A model generated the notes under the pieces. That model saw only the letters and a list, made by a program, of their open reading frames with translations, made no database searches and was not told the DNA's origin. The position numbers and the translations under genes were made by a program. Positions 1 through 12,038 of a stretch of DNA of 64,000 nucleotides are shown here, piece after piece. Each line of letters opens with the position of its first letter. Positions within the stretch are counted from its first letter, which is position 1. Source of the stretch: Trebouxia sp. TZW2008. Taxonomy: Eukaryota; Chlorophyta; Trebouxiophyceae; Trebouxiales; Trebouxiaceae. The DNA is taken from the NCBI GenBank assembly GCA_002118135.1, contig BDIU01000088.1, positions 170,160 to 234,159 of the forward strand, in the 5' to 3' direction.

Positions 1-619
1 TCTGCTTTGCCATTTGTTTTTCGAAAAGACCGCCAGATCTAACAGGTCACAATTACGTTGCTGCATATCATGATTTCTGCTGTAATAGCACTGTAATCCA
101 AAATGAATCAAGTCAAGCGCTTACGGGTTTGGATGAAGCAATGCAGACAGTTGCCTGCTGCATCTCGCAAGTTTGGAGGATCGAAAACATTGCTGCTTTT
201 GCTACATCCTGCGGTACTCAGTGCAAAGCAACGACAGGCAGGGCAATGCTGTTCAGTAGGTGTAAAGAAAGCCTAAAAATCTATACAAAACTGAGTCAGC
301 TAAAGCCAGTCATGCCGCACTGCAGCTCTTGCATGTGTTGCAGACTGTCTGCTTATGTATCCTGCTCTACATATTCATTCAAATGTCAACATCCCTATGG
401 GCACTCATGATACATCAGTTGGGGGAACAAAGCAGCTGTTCAATGTCAGCTGTGTTCAGCATCAATTGTTGAAGGAATGTGCCAACCTGCACTTAACTAG
501 AATCTGCTGCAAGACAGAAACTACGACCAGCAGAGAACTCAAACATTCAAACAATCCTGCAGCTACAGCGTCACACCCTGCAGTACCGGGACACTCAGAA
601 CTAGACAGCAGAAACAAAT
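1..619. other. No gene recognised; 3' flank of the GT32 gene
   Basis: Short open frames occur on both strands, but none has a recognisable domain, a plausible splice structure or coding-like composition. The stretch lies just beyond the stop codon of the minus-strand glycosyltransferase and probably holds its 3' untranslated region. Confidence 0.5.
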
Positions 620-1606
620 TTATGGACCCCAACTATGTGTCCAGTAAGTGATGGCATAGGCATCTGGGTATTGCTGTTTGCACCTGGCAGCATCAAAGTC
701 AGGGTGGTTGCCTACACAGACGTTGATGGCAGCCATGGTTTCTGCATCAGCATCCAACCATGTCTTGTGCCAGTCAAATGGGTAGATGGTCTCTGAGGGC
801 AGAATGGAGATGTCATCCCGACAGCTGGCTTTGTACTCTATCAACGCCTCTTTAAGCATGGCTGGGCCCGTGGTCGCTTCAATGTAATCCCATCGATCAT
901 CCTCGACATGTGAAAGCATGACTTTGCTGATACAGTACCACCAAAAGGGGTGACCTGGCACCGATGCCATGAACGCATTGGGGATGTTATGTTCCCAATC
1001 ATGATCCTGACCCATGTACGCAAGCAGAACTGAAGCATTTTCTGTCAATGGGTCTATGGGGCGTAAGCTCTCAAAGTCAAGGTCAACATACAGCCCACCA
1101 TACTTCAACAAGTAAAAATAGCGAATCACATCTGCCTGCATGATGGCTTTGGGTAGTGAGTCATAGATGTCAAGGAACCAGGGGTAGTCATTCTTGATCA
1201 GATCCCGATTATCGCTGTCAGTCCATAATCTGTACTCCCAATCTGGATGTAAGAGCTGCCAACTTTCCTGCCACTCCTTGTACTTCTGAGGTATCGTGTC
1301 ATCCTTCCACGACTGATGTATGATTTTGGGTATTGCGCCAGTGGATACAGGAGCATTGTTGCAAGCGTCTTCTGGCGACATGAAGGATTGCAAAGACCCA
1401 TAATGTAGCCTTTGCTCCAAACTGCCACCATGATCAACCCAGCGCAATCTACCCCTCAACACCAAGCTGTGCTTTCTGAGCTGCTCTCCTTGAATGTGTA
1501 GTGAGTGAGTGTAGTCAGCTGAGCAGATTAGGCTGACAAGACTCAGGACAAGTGTCAATCCCAGCGAGGCTGAGAGCAACACTGTGGTGAAGCAGCATGG
1601 TGGCAT
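620..1606 (-). CDS. GT32-type glycosyltransferase with a DXD motif (OCH1-like)
   Basis: Single-exon gene of 328 aa. I chose the ATG at 1606 because it directly precedes a hydrophobic stretch (residues about 5-28) that looks like a type II signal anchor; the open frame further upstream has no ATG. The luminal part carries the hallmarks of family GT32 sugar transferases (OCH1, IPC mannosyltransferase relatives): IPKIIHQSWK near residue 95, an RLWTD block, an ADVIRYFYLLKYGGLYVDLD block whose DLD is the metal and nucleotide-sugar binding DXD, and a distal NAFMASVPGHPFW segment. Family members act in the Golgi or ER and transfer hexoses, often mannose, to glycans or sphingolipids. The exact donor and acceptor cannot be read from the sequence. 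The catalytic core looks complete. Confidence 0.88.
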   Translation of the reverse strand: MPPCCFTTVLLSASLGLTLVLSLVSLICSADYTHSLHIQGEQLRKHSLVLRGRLRWVDHGGSLEQRLHYGSLQSFMSPEDACNNAPVSTGAIPKIIHQSWKDDTIPQKYKEWQESWQLLHPDWEYRLWTDSDNRDLIKNDYPWFLDIYDSLPKAIMQADVIRYFYLLKYGGLYVDLDFESLRPIDPLTENASVLLAYMGQDHDWEHNIPNAFMASVPGHPFWWYCISKVMLSHVEDDRWDYIEATTGPAMLKEALIEYKASCRDDISILPSETIYPFDWHKTWLDADAETMAAINVCVGNHPDFDAARCKQQYPDAYAITYWTHSWGP

Positions 1607-2363
1607 AAGCACTGAGGCTGCTGCCCAAAACGCCAAAAGTTGGCAGCTGAGGGTCAAAAATTGCCACCTGAGGGCATTATCACACGTTTCATGAGTACAC
1701 CCGCCACTGACACGGTAACACCATCAGCAAAACGAGTAGCTGCAGATTGTGGCGATTTGCAACGAGCAAGCTGTACCTGTGGCGGACTGAGCTGGATCAA
1801 GTGCGTAGTAGGTGTAGGAACGTTTCCGCGCCGGTTGCGCACTCAACGCGTTGCTGTAGTGGCCGACGGACCCCTGTCGGTGTGACCGACCGTCCAAAAG
1901 CAGGGTCGGCAGAGGACTGACGCGCAATTCCAGGAGGTTGCGGGGGCCAAGATATTGGGGCGCTTTAAGGTTCCGACGCGCTGCGTGTAAAAGCTGATGT
2001 CGCCGCTGATAGTAATGCTGCTGCGGGGAACTTGCGCGTTTGGGCAGGCGGTGTGTATTTGCTTCTTTGAACGAGCTACTTGGAGATTTTCTCAGGAGCA
2101 GATGCGTCTGCAGAGCCAATGCACAATATATGCGCGCCGCGACGTTCCGAATAGCGTAGCAAAGGAAGCGATCGGCGCAGCTGAGTGCAGTTGCCGGTTG
2201 GTTGTCACCTGGACGGTTCAAGATTCATCATTTCACAGTCCCAGGGATTTGGTCTCGCCAGCTGCAACTTCAAAGAAGGCGACACATGTGTTGAAGCAAC
2301 TTTACATCATCCAACACAGAGGACGCGACGCTTGGCTTCCAGCTTCGGGCCTCATATGCAGCG

Positions 2364-2513
2364 ATGACTCCAGCACAGCGCAATCAGAGTCTGCTACAGC
2401 AGCTGCGTTGGTTCATAGCTGTCTATGCCACCTGCCCAGTTGAGTTGCCGCTTGTAGTCGTTGCGTTGCTGATGAGCGGGGCCGGTGATGCAAACTTCTG
2501 CGGTGCTGTCTGA
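2364..2513 (+). CDS. Candidate 49-aa membrane microprotein (or upstream ORF)
   Basis: A short ATG frame inside the CpG-rich stretch encodes a polar start (MTPAQRNQSLLQQ) followed by a hydrophobic run (WFIAVYATCP...LPLVVVALLM) that could span a membrane once. It lies about 760 bp upstream of and divergent from the GT32 start. I do not recognise it. It could equally be the first exon of a longer gene or a chance frame in a 5' leader. Confidence 0.18.
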   Translation: MTPAQRNQSLLQQLRWFIAVYATCPVELPLVVVALLMSGAGDANFCGAV

Positions 2514-3692
2514 CACTTTGAGCTGATATCCCGCGTAGCTTGACATGTATATAAAGTATGCAACGATGTCTGGAGCCTTGCTTTAGCGACCTCGACTGCG
2601 CAGTTTGCACGCTTCGCTGCAGACAGCCGCCACCGCGAGTAAACTGATCTTCTGAAGCGGCTGACATCCCTGGCACCACGGCTGCGAGTAACACAGTCTG
2701 AGCTGCGATCGAGCAGCAAATGAACGCAAAAGGTATGGAAAGCAGGTCATACTGAAAACTGCTGCGTGAGCCGCAGGGGTTTCTTGACTGTGTACACTGC
2801 TTGGTTGCATTCTTCTGAATGCTTCAACAAATTTGCGATGAGGTTGTTGGCAAGCTGCCGTGTCATATTTGCTACGTTTGATGTCATTATATTTATGAAA
2901 GTCAGTCTTGGTTGCTTTGCTGCACATCAGGCAATGGCAATGTCAAGCTCTAGCTGTTGTTTTGCAACAAGCAGTAATCAGCACAGCTACTTGAGTGCTT
3001 TTCGGACAGAAGCTGTCTTGGCAGATTTCATGCATTGCAGCACACATATCAAAGCAGTGCATCAGTGACAAGCGTGAAGGGTGTCAGCCAGTGACAGCAC
3101 ACACTTGTATTGTTGTTCCACCACCCATGCATGTTGAAGGTGTGCAAGTTCAGGTTTCCAGGTGTTCAGTAGCAATGTTGAAATGTTATGTTATAGAGGT
3201 ACAGCTAGTGCTTGTATTCAGCTTGATGACATCTTCTGGCTGCGTTGTTTGGTAAGCACGTCTGTCATTGGCATGTTACAGACCTTCATCCACCTGTAGT
3301 GCTGCAGCCTCTCAGCTTAGTTGTAGCTGCTGTGCATCAAACATCAGTGTGCCTTCTGCAACACTGGTGTTATATTAGCGTTGATATAACAGAATTTGCT
3401 AGCCATAGACCAAGCTGGCTGCTTGCTCATGGGCTTGTGTTTTGGTTCACATAGATCATCAATTTACTTGTTTCACCTGTTGCTGTCTGCAATGATCAGA
3501 GTTGATGATGACGCCACACATCAATCATGCCTGCAGCTGAGTGGGCAGTCCTCAGCCAAATAGGGCTTGCTGTAGCTGCCTAGCTCACATGTCAGCTGCA
3601 GAAGCCCACACCTGCACTTGCATTGCAATTGATTGTAGGCAAAAATGTTGCTCTTGACTGAAGTGTATTGCATAAGCCAAGACCCGCACACT

Positions 3693-3710
3693 CATGGCCA
3701 TATGGCCATG
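3693..3710. repeat. 18-bp perfect palindrome
   Basis: CATGGCCATATGGCCATG is its own reverse complement with no spacer. It lies in an intergenic stretch, so it could be a dimeric protein-binding site or chance, given how common CATG and GGCC words are nearby. Confidence 0.6.
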
Positions 3711-4039
3711 ACGGCAATGCAAATCTCTGCTGGACGACGTTGTTGCCGAACAGGGGAAAAAGCATGATCACAAAGTCATTGCAGTCAGTTGCTTTTGCAA
3801 AAACAGCCCAAAAGGCACAACGCAAGTGTGAAGAGTGGTCAGATCTGCACGAGCAAAAGAAGCATCATGATCAGCAGAATACAGCTCGCTAGCATGCTGT
3901 GTGGGACAGAGTGTATTCTTGTATGTCAAGATGCGCACAGCATGCTAATGCATCAGGCCAAAAACTCATGATCATCAAACAAAAATTCAGTGCCCAATTT
4001 TTGCAAAAACAGCTTCGAACTCCACAGGCAAAAAGAAAG

Positions 4040-4344
4040 CAAGTGGGCATTGCCACAGTCAAAGTTTGCGGCCGGCCGGCATGCTCACAAAAAAATTGTC
4101 CACAGAAGCTAAAAGGCCGCGCTGGCCATCTAGCTCGAGAGTTTTGATTCGGCTTGGCTCGGAGCGACTCGAACTTCGGCGAAGTTTTTTAAAAGGCCTT
4201 CGCCCCGCTTGCCAATTGGGTCAAACGGCAACTCCGTATGCCCTAGTCGGGATTTTTCGCAATAAGTAGTGCAGGTGGACACAGTTCGTGACACATCGCT
4301 CGCAGGCTGCAGCACAACACCTGCATCACGCTGAAGCGCAGCGC
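4040..4344 (+). promoter_or_regulatory. CpG-rich probable promoter of the Q-rich gene
   Basis: A sharp patch of CpG dinucleotides (nested CGGCCGG, CTCGGAGCGACTCG, CTTCGGCGAAG) interrupts CpG-poor DNA. It is followed by a possible 5' exon (about 4345-4490) ending at a good donor, AGGCAG|GTAATG. Equivalent CpG patches mark the 5' ends of the other genes in the window. No TATA box is obvious. Confidence 0.4.
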
Positions 4345-4850
4345 ATGCACGCTGGGCCGTCAGCATCGCTTGAACTGCAGGTAAAGCCGCGCTGCCTTCA
4401 AGGTCATGAGCGGCCAAGCAATCGTGCTGGAGCCGGGAGTGAGACAGGCAGCTTTGATAGCTTTCAGGACAGTTTGCTGCGATTAGGCAGGTAATGAATG
4501 GTGTGAAACACATGCAGATGTACAGGCTGTATGTGAATCAATGGGGCTCCAGTGCGCTAGTCTTCACGAGCGCAGTTCCTACAGGACTGCCGGATGGGAA
4601 GTAGGACATGTGCCTCTGCTAGGCCTGACAGCAGCCTTCGAGCTTTCGTTAGGACGGGTGCTTCAGCCTGTGTCTGAGGTACGTATGATCTGCTGCGTGC
4701 TTTTGACAAATGGTCTGTAAGTATACACCTGTCAACAGGTCTCATCACACGCTAATTTTTCTCAGTCGTGATGTGCACAGGGTTCAGACAAGGCAGCACC
4801 AAATACCTTCAGAGTGTCATCACAGAAGTATTTGGCTCTGAAAGGCTGGC

Positions 4851-7800
4851 ATGTCTCCATGCACATCAGCTGTCAGCAGCACAGACCTCAGACCTAGCCA
4901 ATCTGCTAGCCTGACGGGTGCCTGGAGCAGCCTGTTCAGCAGCTCTTCTGACCCTCAAGTGTCTTGGCAGAAGCCCTTGTCCCCTGCTACTGTGAACATC
5001 CTCAATGCCAATGCATCAGCAGCAGCAACAGCAACAGCAGTGCACCAGTCAGCAGCCTTTGCAGCTCTGTTTGATGACATGGTCAGCTCTCAATCAGGCG
5101 AATACTTCCTTGCACACAATTCCACTCTGCTGCAGCTGTCTGGACAGAGTTCACCAGCCAGCTTGTGTGATTCAGCAACAAGCTTCAGCTTCAAGACGCC
5201 CAGGCATGAGAGAACAGACCCTCTTGTAGCTCGTCAGAATCCTGAAGCACAGCCAGGCATTGATCATGCAGCTCAGATTCCTGGTCCCTTGATGGATTCT
5301 CTCCTCACTGCATCTGGCCAGCAGGATCTGGCAGCTACTTTGAAGCACTGGCAAAGCGGCAAACATGCTCCCACACAGCCTCAGGATGGCCAAGCATCTG
5401 CGCATCAGCAACAGTTACAGCTTGTCAAGCAGTCTACACAGTTTGCACTGCCTCAACATAAACAAGGGACTGTCTTTTGGGGTCAGCCTGTTGCAGCCAG
5501 TCCCAATTTGCATCAACATGCGGCAGTTGCGGCAAAGTCAGATCTGATTAGGTACTCAGCTGGTGGCAATAACCTTGGCTGCAAATCCATCTCAGGAACC
5601 AAGCAGCAGTCGAGCGATGATCAGCAACCAGGCGTGAAGGTCAGAAGGCACTCAAGAGTCAGAAAGCATGAAGCCCATCAAGGTACGTCAGTGTTTCAAC
5701 TATGGCTTTGTGACAAGTATTGCCCACCGTTAACAGACACACCTCAGGCACGCTGTGATTTGACACACCCTTGTCTCACTACGCAAGGGCTCTACTCAGA
5801 GTTTAGACTTAAGATTGTGAGCGCGTTGCAAAAGTGGAACTTCGTGACAATCAGCTACAGTACAGACAGTCTGTATGCACCTATGTTGGATCTCTGGTAA
5901 AGTGTGAATAGTGTCCTGTGGGCCCCCCATTGCGTCTCTGAGAGGACGTCAATTGTAAACTGTGAAAATGTAAACTGATTGCATCAACTTCGCTGTCCAT
6001 GTAATAGTTTACTCATGTTGTCCTGGGTGTCATTGCGCACAGTCAGCGCATACTTTGCACCCTTCATGTTGCAGCATATCAAAGGGGGGTTGTCAGCAGG
6101 TGGCAAACATGTCAAGCCTTGGAGGGCAGCAAAGCTCATAGGTCCGCAAGCAGCCGAAGTTGGGGTTGACCGTTATGCTGGCTCCGCAAGAGCATCCCAG
6201 GAGATGCAGATGCAGCTGAACAAGGTTGCATGGTGGCTGGAGCTGCATGCCTCTTCAACCTTCAGCCCAGCAAGCACAGCTCACAAAACTGCAAGTGTTG
6301 AAGCTTCACTCCCTCAAGCTGCGTCAACAGGGATGCAAGCTGCTGTCAAGATGCCAGTCACAGCTGCTGATTCTGCTGCTGCTGCTGCTGCTGCGAGCAA
6401 AAGCACATTCCCTGCAGCCGTGCCTGCGTCTGCAAGCAATGCAGCTCAGCCAAAGTTGCAAGACTACCCAGTAGTCGTGTGTGCAGCACCAGAGCATGCA
6501 TTGTCAACAGCTGTACCTCAGCGCAAGCCTGGTCACAGCGAACCACATGCCAAGGATTGTGCAGCCCTTGAGCAGCATTTGAAGCCACAGCAGCAAGGCC
6601 TGAAGCAGGACAAAGGGCGTACCACTGCAGCTATGCTGTTGCCCAGTCAGTCTGCATCTGCGTCCACTGAGCTGTTTCTCAAGCTTGAGGCTGCTGTTGC
6701 ACATAATCCAGAGGCAAGCCATGTCAGCCAGCCAGCGCTCAGCACTGCAGCTGTCTTATCCTCAACTCATGCTGATAGTGCCACACGCAAGGCCCAAGCA
6801 ATAGTTGCGCCCTCAGACCCTCAATCTTGCAGCATAACAGGGCCTGCTGCTCAGCTGTCAACAGCTGCACAAAGTGCAAGAGGAAATCAACCTGATGCTG
6901 CTGGTACAACATATAGTCACAGTCAAATGCAGCAGCAGAACCCAGAGGATGATCAATATGCTGGACTGGAGCGTGGTAGCAACACAGGCTCAGCAGGCTT
7001 GCTGAGCACACCTCTGTCACTGCTGCCAGACGGCTTGCATCCTGCTCTGCAAAGCAGATGCAGCCCAACTGAGCCCTTCCACACTGATGCAAGCTCACAG
7101 ACCATACCAACAGCACAAGGGGCTGTGGATGCAGTCACTGAAAGGGCCAGGGCTAAAGGGGTAGCGCCCAGTGCAAAGCTTGCAGACGCTCCATTGGTCA
7201 AGCAAGGCAGCTATGCTTTGGGGTTGAAGCAGGCTGAGGATACACTTAGTGCAAAGGCGACAGGGGCAGTACCCAGTGCGAAGGCTGCAGAGGCTACATT
7301 GGTCAAGCAAGGCAGCTATGCTGTGGCAGTGGGACAGCCTGAGGCACAATTTAATGCAAAGGCAAAGGTAACAGCAGCAGTACCCCATGCAAAGGCTGCA
7401 GAGGCGCCATTGGTGAAGCAGGGCAGCTATGCTGTGGCATTGAGGCAGGCTCAGGAACCAGTCACCGAAAGGGCAAAGGCTGAAGGGGCAGTATCCATTG
7501 CAAAGGCTGCAGAGGCGCCGTTGGTGAAGCAGGGCAGTTATGCAGTGGCAGTGAGGCAAGCCAGGTGGCGGGGGGAACGCCGTCAGAGGGAGATGGAAGC
7601 GCTGCGGGCTCAGGATGCTCAGCAGCGCGCAGCCAGCATGAAGCACTCTTCCCAGGTAAGCTGGGAATTGGCAAGTCTGTTTGAAGCTGATTTCGCTGTT
7701 TGCATACTTACAAGACATGCTTCTGATGGATCACTCTGCAGTTTTGAGGCTGGGTACTGCCTTGCTGTCAACAGCTTTTGTGCTCAGACAGCAACAAGCA

Positions 7801-10800
7801 ACTTGCAAAACTGCATAAAGCTCAAAGAACAACAGTGGCATCTTTGCTGCCATCAGCTGACCAGTCAATACTGATTGTACATGCCTCATATACCTGCACC
7901 GTGACGATGCATGCCTTGCGCTGGTGCAACACTTGCTCAATTTACATTATTGCACCCGACCCCTGTGCTACATATTGTATGACTTATGCAAACATTGCAT
8001 TGCTGTAGGGCGAGAAATCAAAGGGCAGAACAGCAACTCAAAGAGGCCTACTGATTGGCTCTTACAGCCACCCTCCCTCTTTTCTGCCACCCATCACCCC
8101 CCAGGGCTCCCCCCCTCACATTGATAGCACCCCCAGCCAGGCCAGGCAGCCTCACACACCACTAGTCTCAAGACCATCAACAGTGGTGTCAGCCAACTAT
8201 AGATATGCCTCAACACTCGCCACAGAAGCCAGCTCAACATGCAGTGAGCCTGAGCCATTGACAGCCTGCCAGTCTGTAAGCAGTGGCATAGAAACTGTAG
8301 AGCAGGAGTTGAGCAGTCAAAAGGCAGGAATGTCAAAGCGAGAGGCAGATGTACCGTCTGCTGTGGGCAATGAGGAGGCTGGAAAGGCAAAAGGGAGCAG
8401 CCGAACGTCAGGCCTTCTGAAGCAACAGGCAGCCTCTGAGTCTGGAAGGGCAAGCTCAGGCCTGCAAGCCCAGCTGCGCCTGCAGCATCCCTTCACGCCC
8501 CTGACAGCAGCAGTGCAGCAAGACCTCCCTGCCAAACCCCTCAGGGGTCTCAGCAGGGGTCCCCAAAGCAGTCCACCCTGTGTGCAACAGCCACAGCTAC
8601 AGCAGCAGCAACAGCAGCAGTCACGGCAGCTAGCACTGCAGCAGCAGAAGCAACTGCAGGCACAGTCTGTTGAAGAATGTCAGCTGCTCGCATCTCTGCA
8701 GAGACTTGATGTTCAGCTGGGCGTTGCGCACCCTCAGACTGGCTCACCCCAACATGCAGCGCACCCCAGCATTCTGTCTGAGCAAGAGGGCGAAGCCAAC
8801 TGCTCTAACACCACCCAGGATGCACCACTTAAGGAGCCCACAAGCTCAAGACAAGCTTCAGTGCGTGCTGCTAAGCACAGACCGCGCATGCGGAAGCAGC
8901 CAAGCGCCCTTGAACAGCCAAAGCCAGTACTGAAAGAGCCCTCAGTGCAAAGTGCATCAGGCAGCATTGCGTCAGTCAGACGTAATGCTGTGCCTATTAG
9001 AAGGGGAGCTTGGCCTCCACCGCCACATCCAGAGCAGGGCAGGGGCTCAAAGGCAGAAAGCAGGCCAAGGACAGAGGGCAGAACAGAGGGCACTTGCCCT
9101 TCTGCCTTGCCCTCACAGCAGGGCAGCAGCAGCAGGGCAGATGGCAGTGCCAGGGGCGTTTGCTCTTCAGCTGTGCCTTCACAACAGGGCAGTACCCCTC
9201 AGGCAGGCAGCAGGAGACAGACGGGCAAGGCCAAGATGAAGAAGCATGGCCCAGGGTCCACAGCTGCAGGACCAGGGGTGCTTGACAGCGGGAAGGATGT
9301 CAGCAGTTCAGCAGAGGAGCGCTTGCTGCAAAGCTCTCTAGCAAGGCTGGATGCTCGTCTGTCTAGTTTGGCTGCCAGATGCACAGGCAAGTCTCTGCAT
9401 GCTTCTGACAACTGGCGTGATGAACGCTGACATGATGATAGCTGGCACTTCTGTATTCGCATTTCATTAAGGTGCAGGCAAAGGCGTTTTGCCTTGAGCA
9501 TGCAGCGGATGCTTGTCTCCCGCGTGTCAGCTTGACGTAGGTGCTTAGTGTACAGAAGCGCTATCTTGTCTGGCTGCCAGATGCACAGTCGAGCCTTCAT
9601 GTGCTGCTGACAACTGGAATTGTCACGGCTGACGAGTCTGCAGTCACACTGCACAAATGGGCAAGCATCATTTTGGTCGCTCCAAGCAAAGACAGCCTGC
9701 AAAAAAATGAGCATCTTGAAGGTCCCTTTCAAGCAAAGGCGCGTCACTTTGAGCATGCATTGAATGCGTTGAATTCAGGACGCTTTTTGCTGCAGCTCAG
9801 CTTGAAATAGGTGTGCAACGTTTAGAGGCACTGTCTAAAGTGGCTGCCAGATGTACAGTCAAGCCAGCAAAGGCTGCTTGCACCAGCCCAACGGCATTGG
9901 TCAATGCTGTAGTTGCTTGCACTGCCACGAGCATGCAAGTCCATGCTGGATCAAGATGGAGACAGTTGATTGCTTCTGTACGTACCTAGATCGGCCTGCT
10001 GAGAGCCTGCCTAGCCCACGTTCACAATGAATCAATGAATGAAGATGTTTCAGAATTCTGTGCAGTTGACTATGAATGCGCTGGTGAACACAACCTGTTG
10101 ATTGCATTGCTCCTGAAGAGAGGTCCATGGCAAACAGAAGCCTCGTGTATATGATGTCCGTCTCTAGTGAGCAGAACGAAGTGTCTGGTTCTGACCAATT
10201 TACTCGCATAGTCTTTCTGTATGAAGGCTCACAAGGGCGACCCCCCGCAGCCCCTGCATTAGCCCCACTGACCAGGCAGCCTTCCTCCTTTCTGCCCCCA
10301 ACCTCCCCTTCCAGCACACCCCATGGCTGCCTTCCGCCCTTCCCATCAGGAGCAAACAGAGGGGCTGAAGCTGCCCATCGAAGGCTGCCTGGGTCTTCAA
10401 ATGGCAAAGTGCGGCCCAGTCCATCTGGAAGCCCACTGCAACTGCCGAGGCTGCAGGCGTGCCCATCTGTGGCTTCAGCGCCTTGTACCTCTGGCCTGAC
10501 ACCCTCTAGAAGGCACTCAGGTGGGCATGCATGCAATTCTGTCATCGACATGATTGCTGTTCTTTACTGTGGCTGTTCCTCTTCTGCTGACACGTCTATA
10601 GGCGTGCCCATCTGTGGTTTCAGCGTCTTGCATATCTGGGTCGGCAGCCACTCAAAAGCATCCAGGTGAGCATAAATAGGAATACATTCATTTCTGCGTA
10701 TGATTGCACTTCTGCTTAGTCCCTTGGCATCCTCATCCTCATCCTCATCTGCTTGTTGACCATCTTTGGTGTCTTTTTGTGTTGTTTCTCTCCTTCTTGC

Positions 10801-12038
10801 GCAACAGGCTTGTTCACTAGTCTTGTGCTTGTGAGCAATCGACACAAAGCATGATGAAAGTCTTGCTTGAGATGTCGTAATCATTGTGCTTGACAACACA
10901 TCTTGGTTTGATCTCACAAGTGCAAGCTGATTGGGCAAGGTGCTAGCTGGGGTACCAATTGTATAACGTCAATCAGCTGAGTATGTTGTAAAACATGAGT
11001 GCAGGGCTTTCAGGCAAATCTGGAGCTGCAGCCAGGGCAGCTGTGCTAGCAAGGGGCCCCAGCGTTGCACAAGGCTTGACCAGGCAGACCCCTCCCCTCC
11101 ACTGTGGGGAGCGACTCCATTTGCTGCCTGAAGGCCTGCCAAGTTTTGCTAGCACCTCAAGTGCTTCTGCCATGCAACCAGGCTGGCAGATGGAGGCGCT
11201 GCAGTCAAATGGCATGACGCACTTCTTGCCGTCAGTCCCTTCCTATTGGCAGCAGCAGCAACAATGGCAGCAGCAGCAGCAGCAGCATCTACATTCGTAT
11301 GGCAGGAGGGACGGCCTTGTTCAGCAGCAGTGCATGCAGCCTATGCCGGCAAGCCTGCATCCTTTGTGTAGCAACCCTCAGCAGTCATGGGGCCCTGGTG
11401 CCCTTGCTGCCCCTAGCTTTGAGCAGTCAAACGCTTGTGCTGCTCAGCAGCAAAACAGTCGCTGCCAGACATCAGCAGGACCTCCAACATGGGAGCCAAA
11501 CCAGCACGCACCCTTGGTCATGCCGCATCAGGCAGCAATGCACCAGGTGCATATGCAAGCAGGCCTGGCAGCTTACCCAGCAGCTGCCTCAGCAGTGACT
11601 TCGGCAGTCAATGCAGCAGGGTCGCCTTGGGTGCAGCATGCTTGGTACCCTACCATGCCTGCAGGGCTTCAGCTACCCGTAGGCAACCCCTATTTGCATG
11701 CTGAGCCTAGTCAATCAAGACCTCAAGCATCAGCAGCAAATCTGCCGCAGTCCAAGGACCAGCATGTGAGTGATGGGCATGCTGAGCATGTGTCCATCAA
11801 ATCAGTGCTTCAGGGTCTGGAAAGAGATGATCAGCAAGCTTGCAGTGCTGTTTCAGGCACAGAAGCTTCACAGCATCAGTCACCTCAAATGCAGACGGCA
11901 CATAGGCAGCAACCTGCTGCTGCAACACCAACTGTTGATGGCTCTGCCAGTGCTTACCCTCGCTTGCGCAATATGTCAAAAGGTCCACCACAGAGGGGTG
12001 TAATCAAGGCGTACAATCTTGAAGCTTTGATCGGTTGA
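4851..12038 (+). CDS. Q/A/S-rich protein of about 1665 aa, function unknown
   Basis: Model of five exons: 4851-5682, 6100-7655, 8105-9386, 10227-10520, 11005-12038. They total 4998 nt with consistent phase and a TGA end. The third exon ends at a GC donor (ACAG|GCAAGT); the acceptor at 10226 is weak. An exon at about 4345-4490 may be 5' leader. The protein is low-complexity and probably largely disordered, with poly-Ala, poly-Gln and His-poor Ser/Gln tracts. Visible structure: four tandem copies of a block centred on LVKQGSYAVAVRQA (DNA 7165-7560), then a charged segment (RWRGERRQREMEALRAQ); two copies of a heptad-like motif, LLASLQRLDVQL and LLQSSLARLDARLSSLA; and a C-terminal RGVIKAYNLEALIG. 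No enzymatic or membrane domain is visible. Two of its introns hold decayed copies of the preceding exon end. A split into two genes remains possible. Confidence 0.6.
7165..7560 (+). repeat. Four in-frame repeats around KQGSYAVA
   Basis: Within the second exon of the Q-rich gene, the units read APLVKQGSYALGLKQA, ATLVKQGSYAVAVGQP, APLVKQGSYAVALRQA and APLVKQGSYAVAVRQA. Each is preceded by an Ala/Lys-rich spacer (AVPSAKAAE-like). Spacing is about 105-120 nt, always a multiple of three. The core is better conserved than the spacers, which suggests selection on the peptide. Confidence 0.9.
9560..9870 (+). repeat. Two decayed copies of the end of exon 3 of the Q-rich gene
   Basis: The exon end TGGCTGCCAGATGCACAG (9369-9386) recurs near 9573 and, with one change, near 9842. 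Both copies are embedded in longer similar intron sequence. The true copy is followed by GCAAGT, a GC donor; the copies have TCGAG and TCAAG instead, so neither is a usable donor. Confidence 0.75.
10600..10668 (+). repeat. Decayed copy of the end of exon 4 of the Q-rich gene
   Basis: GTGCCCATCTGTGG..TTCAGCG..TTG with its downstream sequence repeats 10455-10520. Both copies end at a donor: CACTCAG|GTGGGC in the exon and GCATCCAG|GTGAGC in the copy. The copy lies about 145 bp downstream, inside the intron, and could act as an alternative 5' splice site. Confidence 0.7.

Larger units (their letters stand above)
1607..4040. other. Long intergenic stretch with a CpG-rich 5' half; no confident gene
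   Basis: The first kilobase (about 1650-2700) is CpG-rich, as at the 5' ends of other genes here, so it probably contains the GT32 promoter and perhaps the start of an unrecognised plus-strand transcript. Overlapping open frames of up to 165 codons occur on both strands, but none resembles a known protein or splices into one. The remainder (about 2700-4040) is T-rich, CpG-poor and featureless apart from an 18-bp palindrome. Confidence 0.45.

Noticed and set aside
1724..2221. Minus-strand frame of 165 codons upstream of the GT32 gene
   Set aside because: No domain and an odd composition. It lies in a CpG-rich promoter-like stretch where stop codons are scarce by chance.
7095..7718. Minus-strand frame of 207 codons
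   Set aside because: It is a mirror of the in-frame KQGSYAVA repeats. The plus frame keeps a conserved core and correct splice phase.
10127..10226. ATG at 10127 as the start of a separate gene
   Set aside because: The frame joins the Q-rich exons in phase through 10227. The ATG most likely lies in an intron, and the sequence before 10227 is not coding-like.
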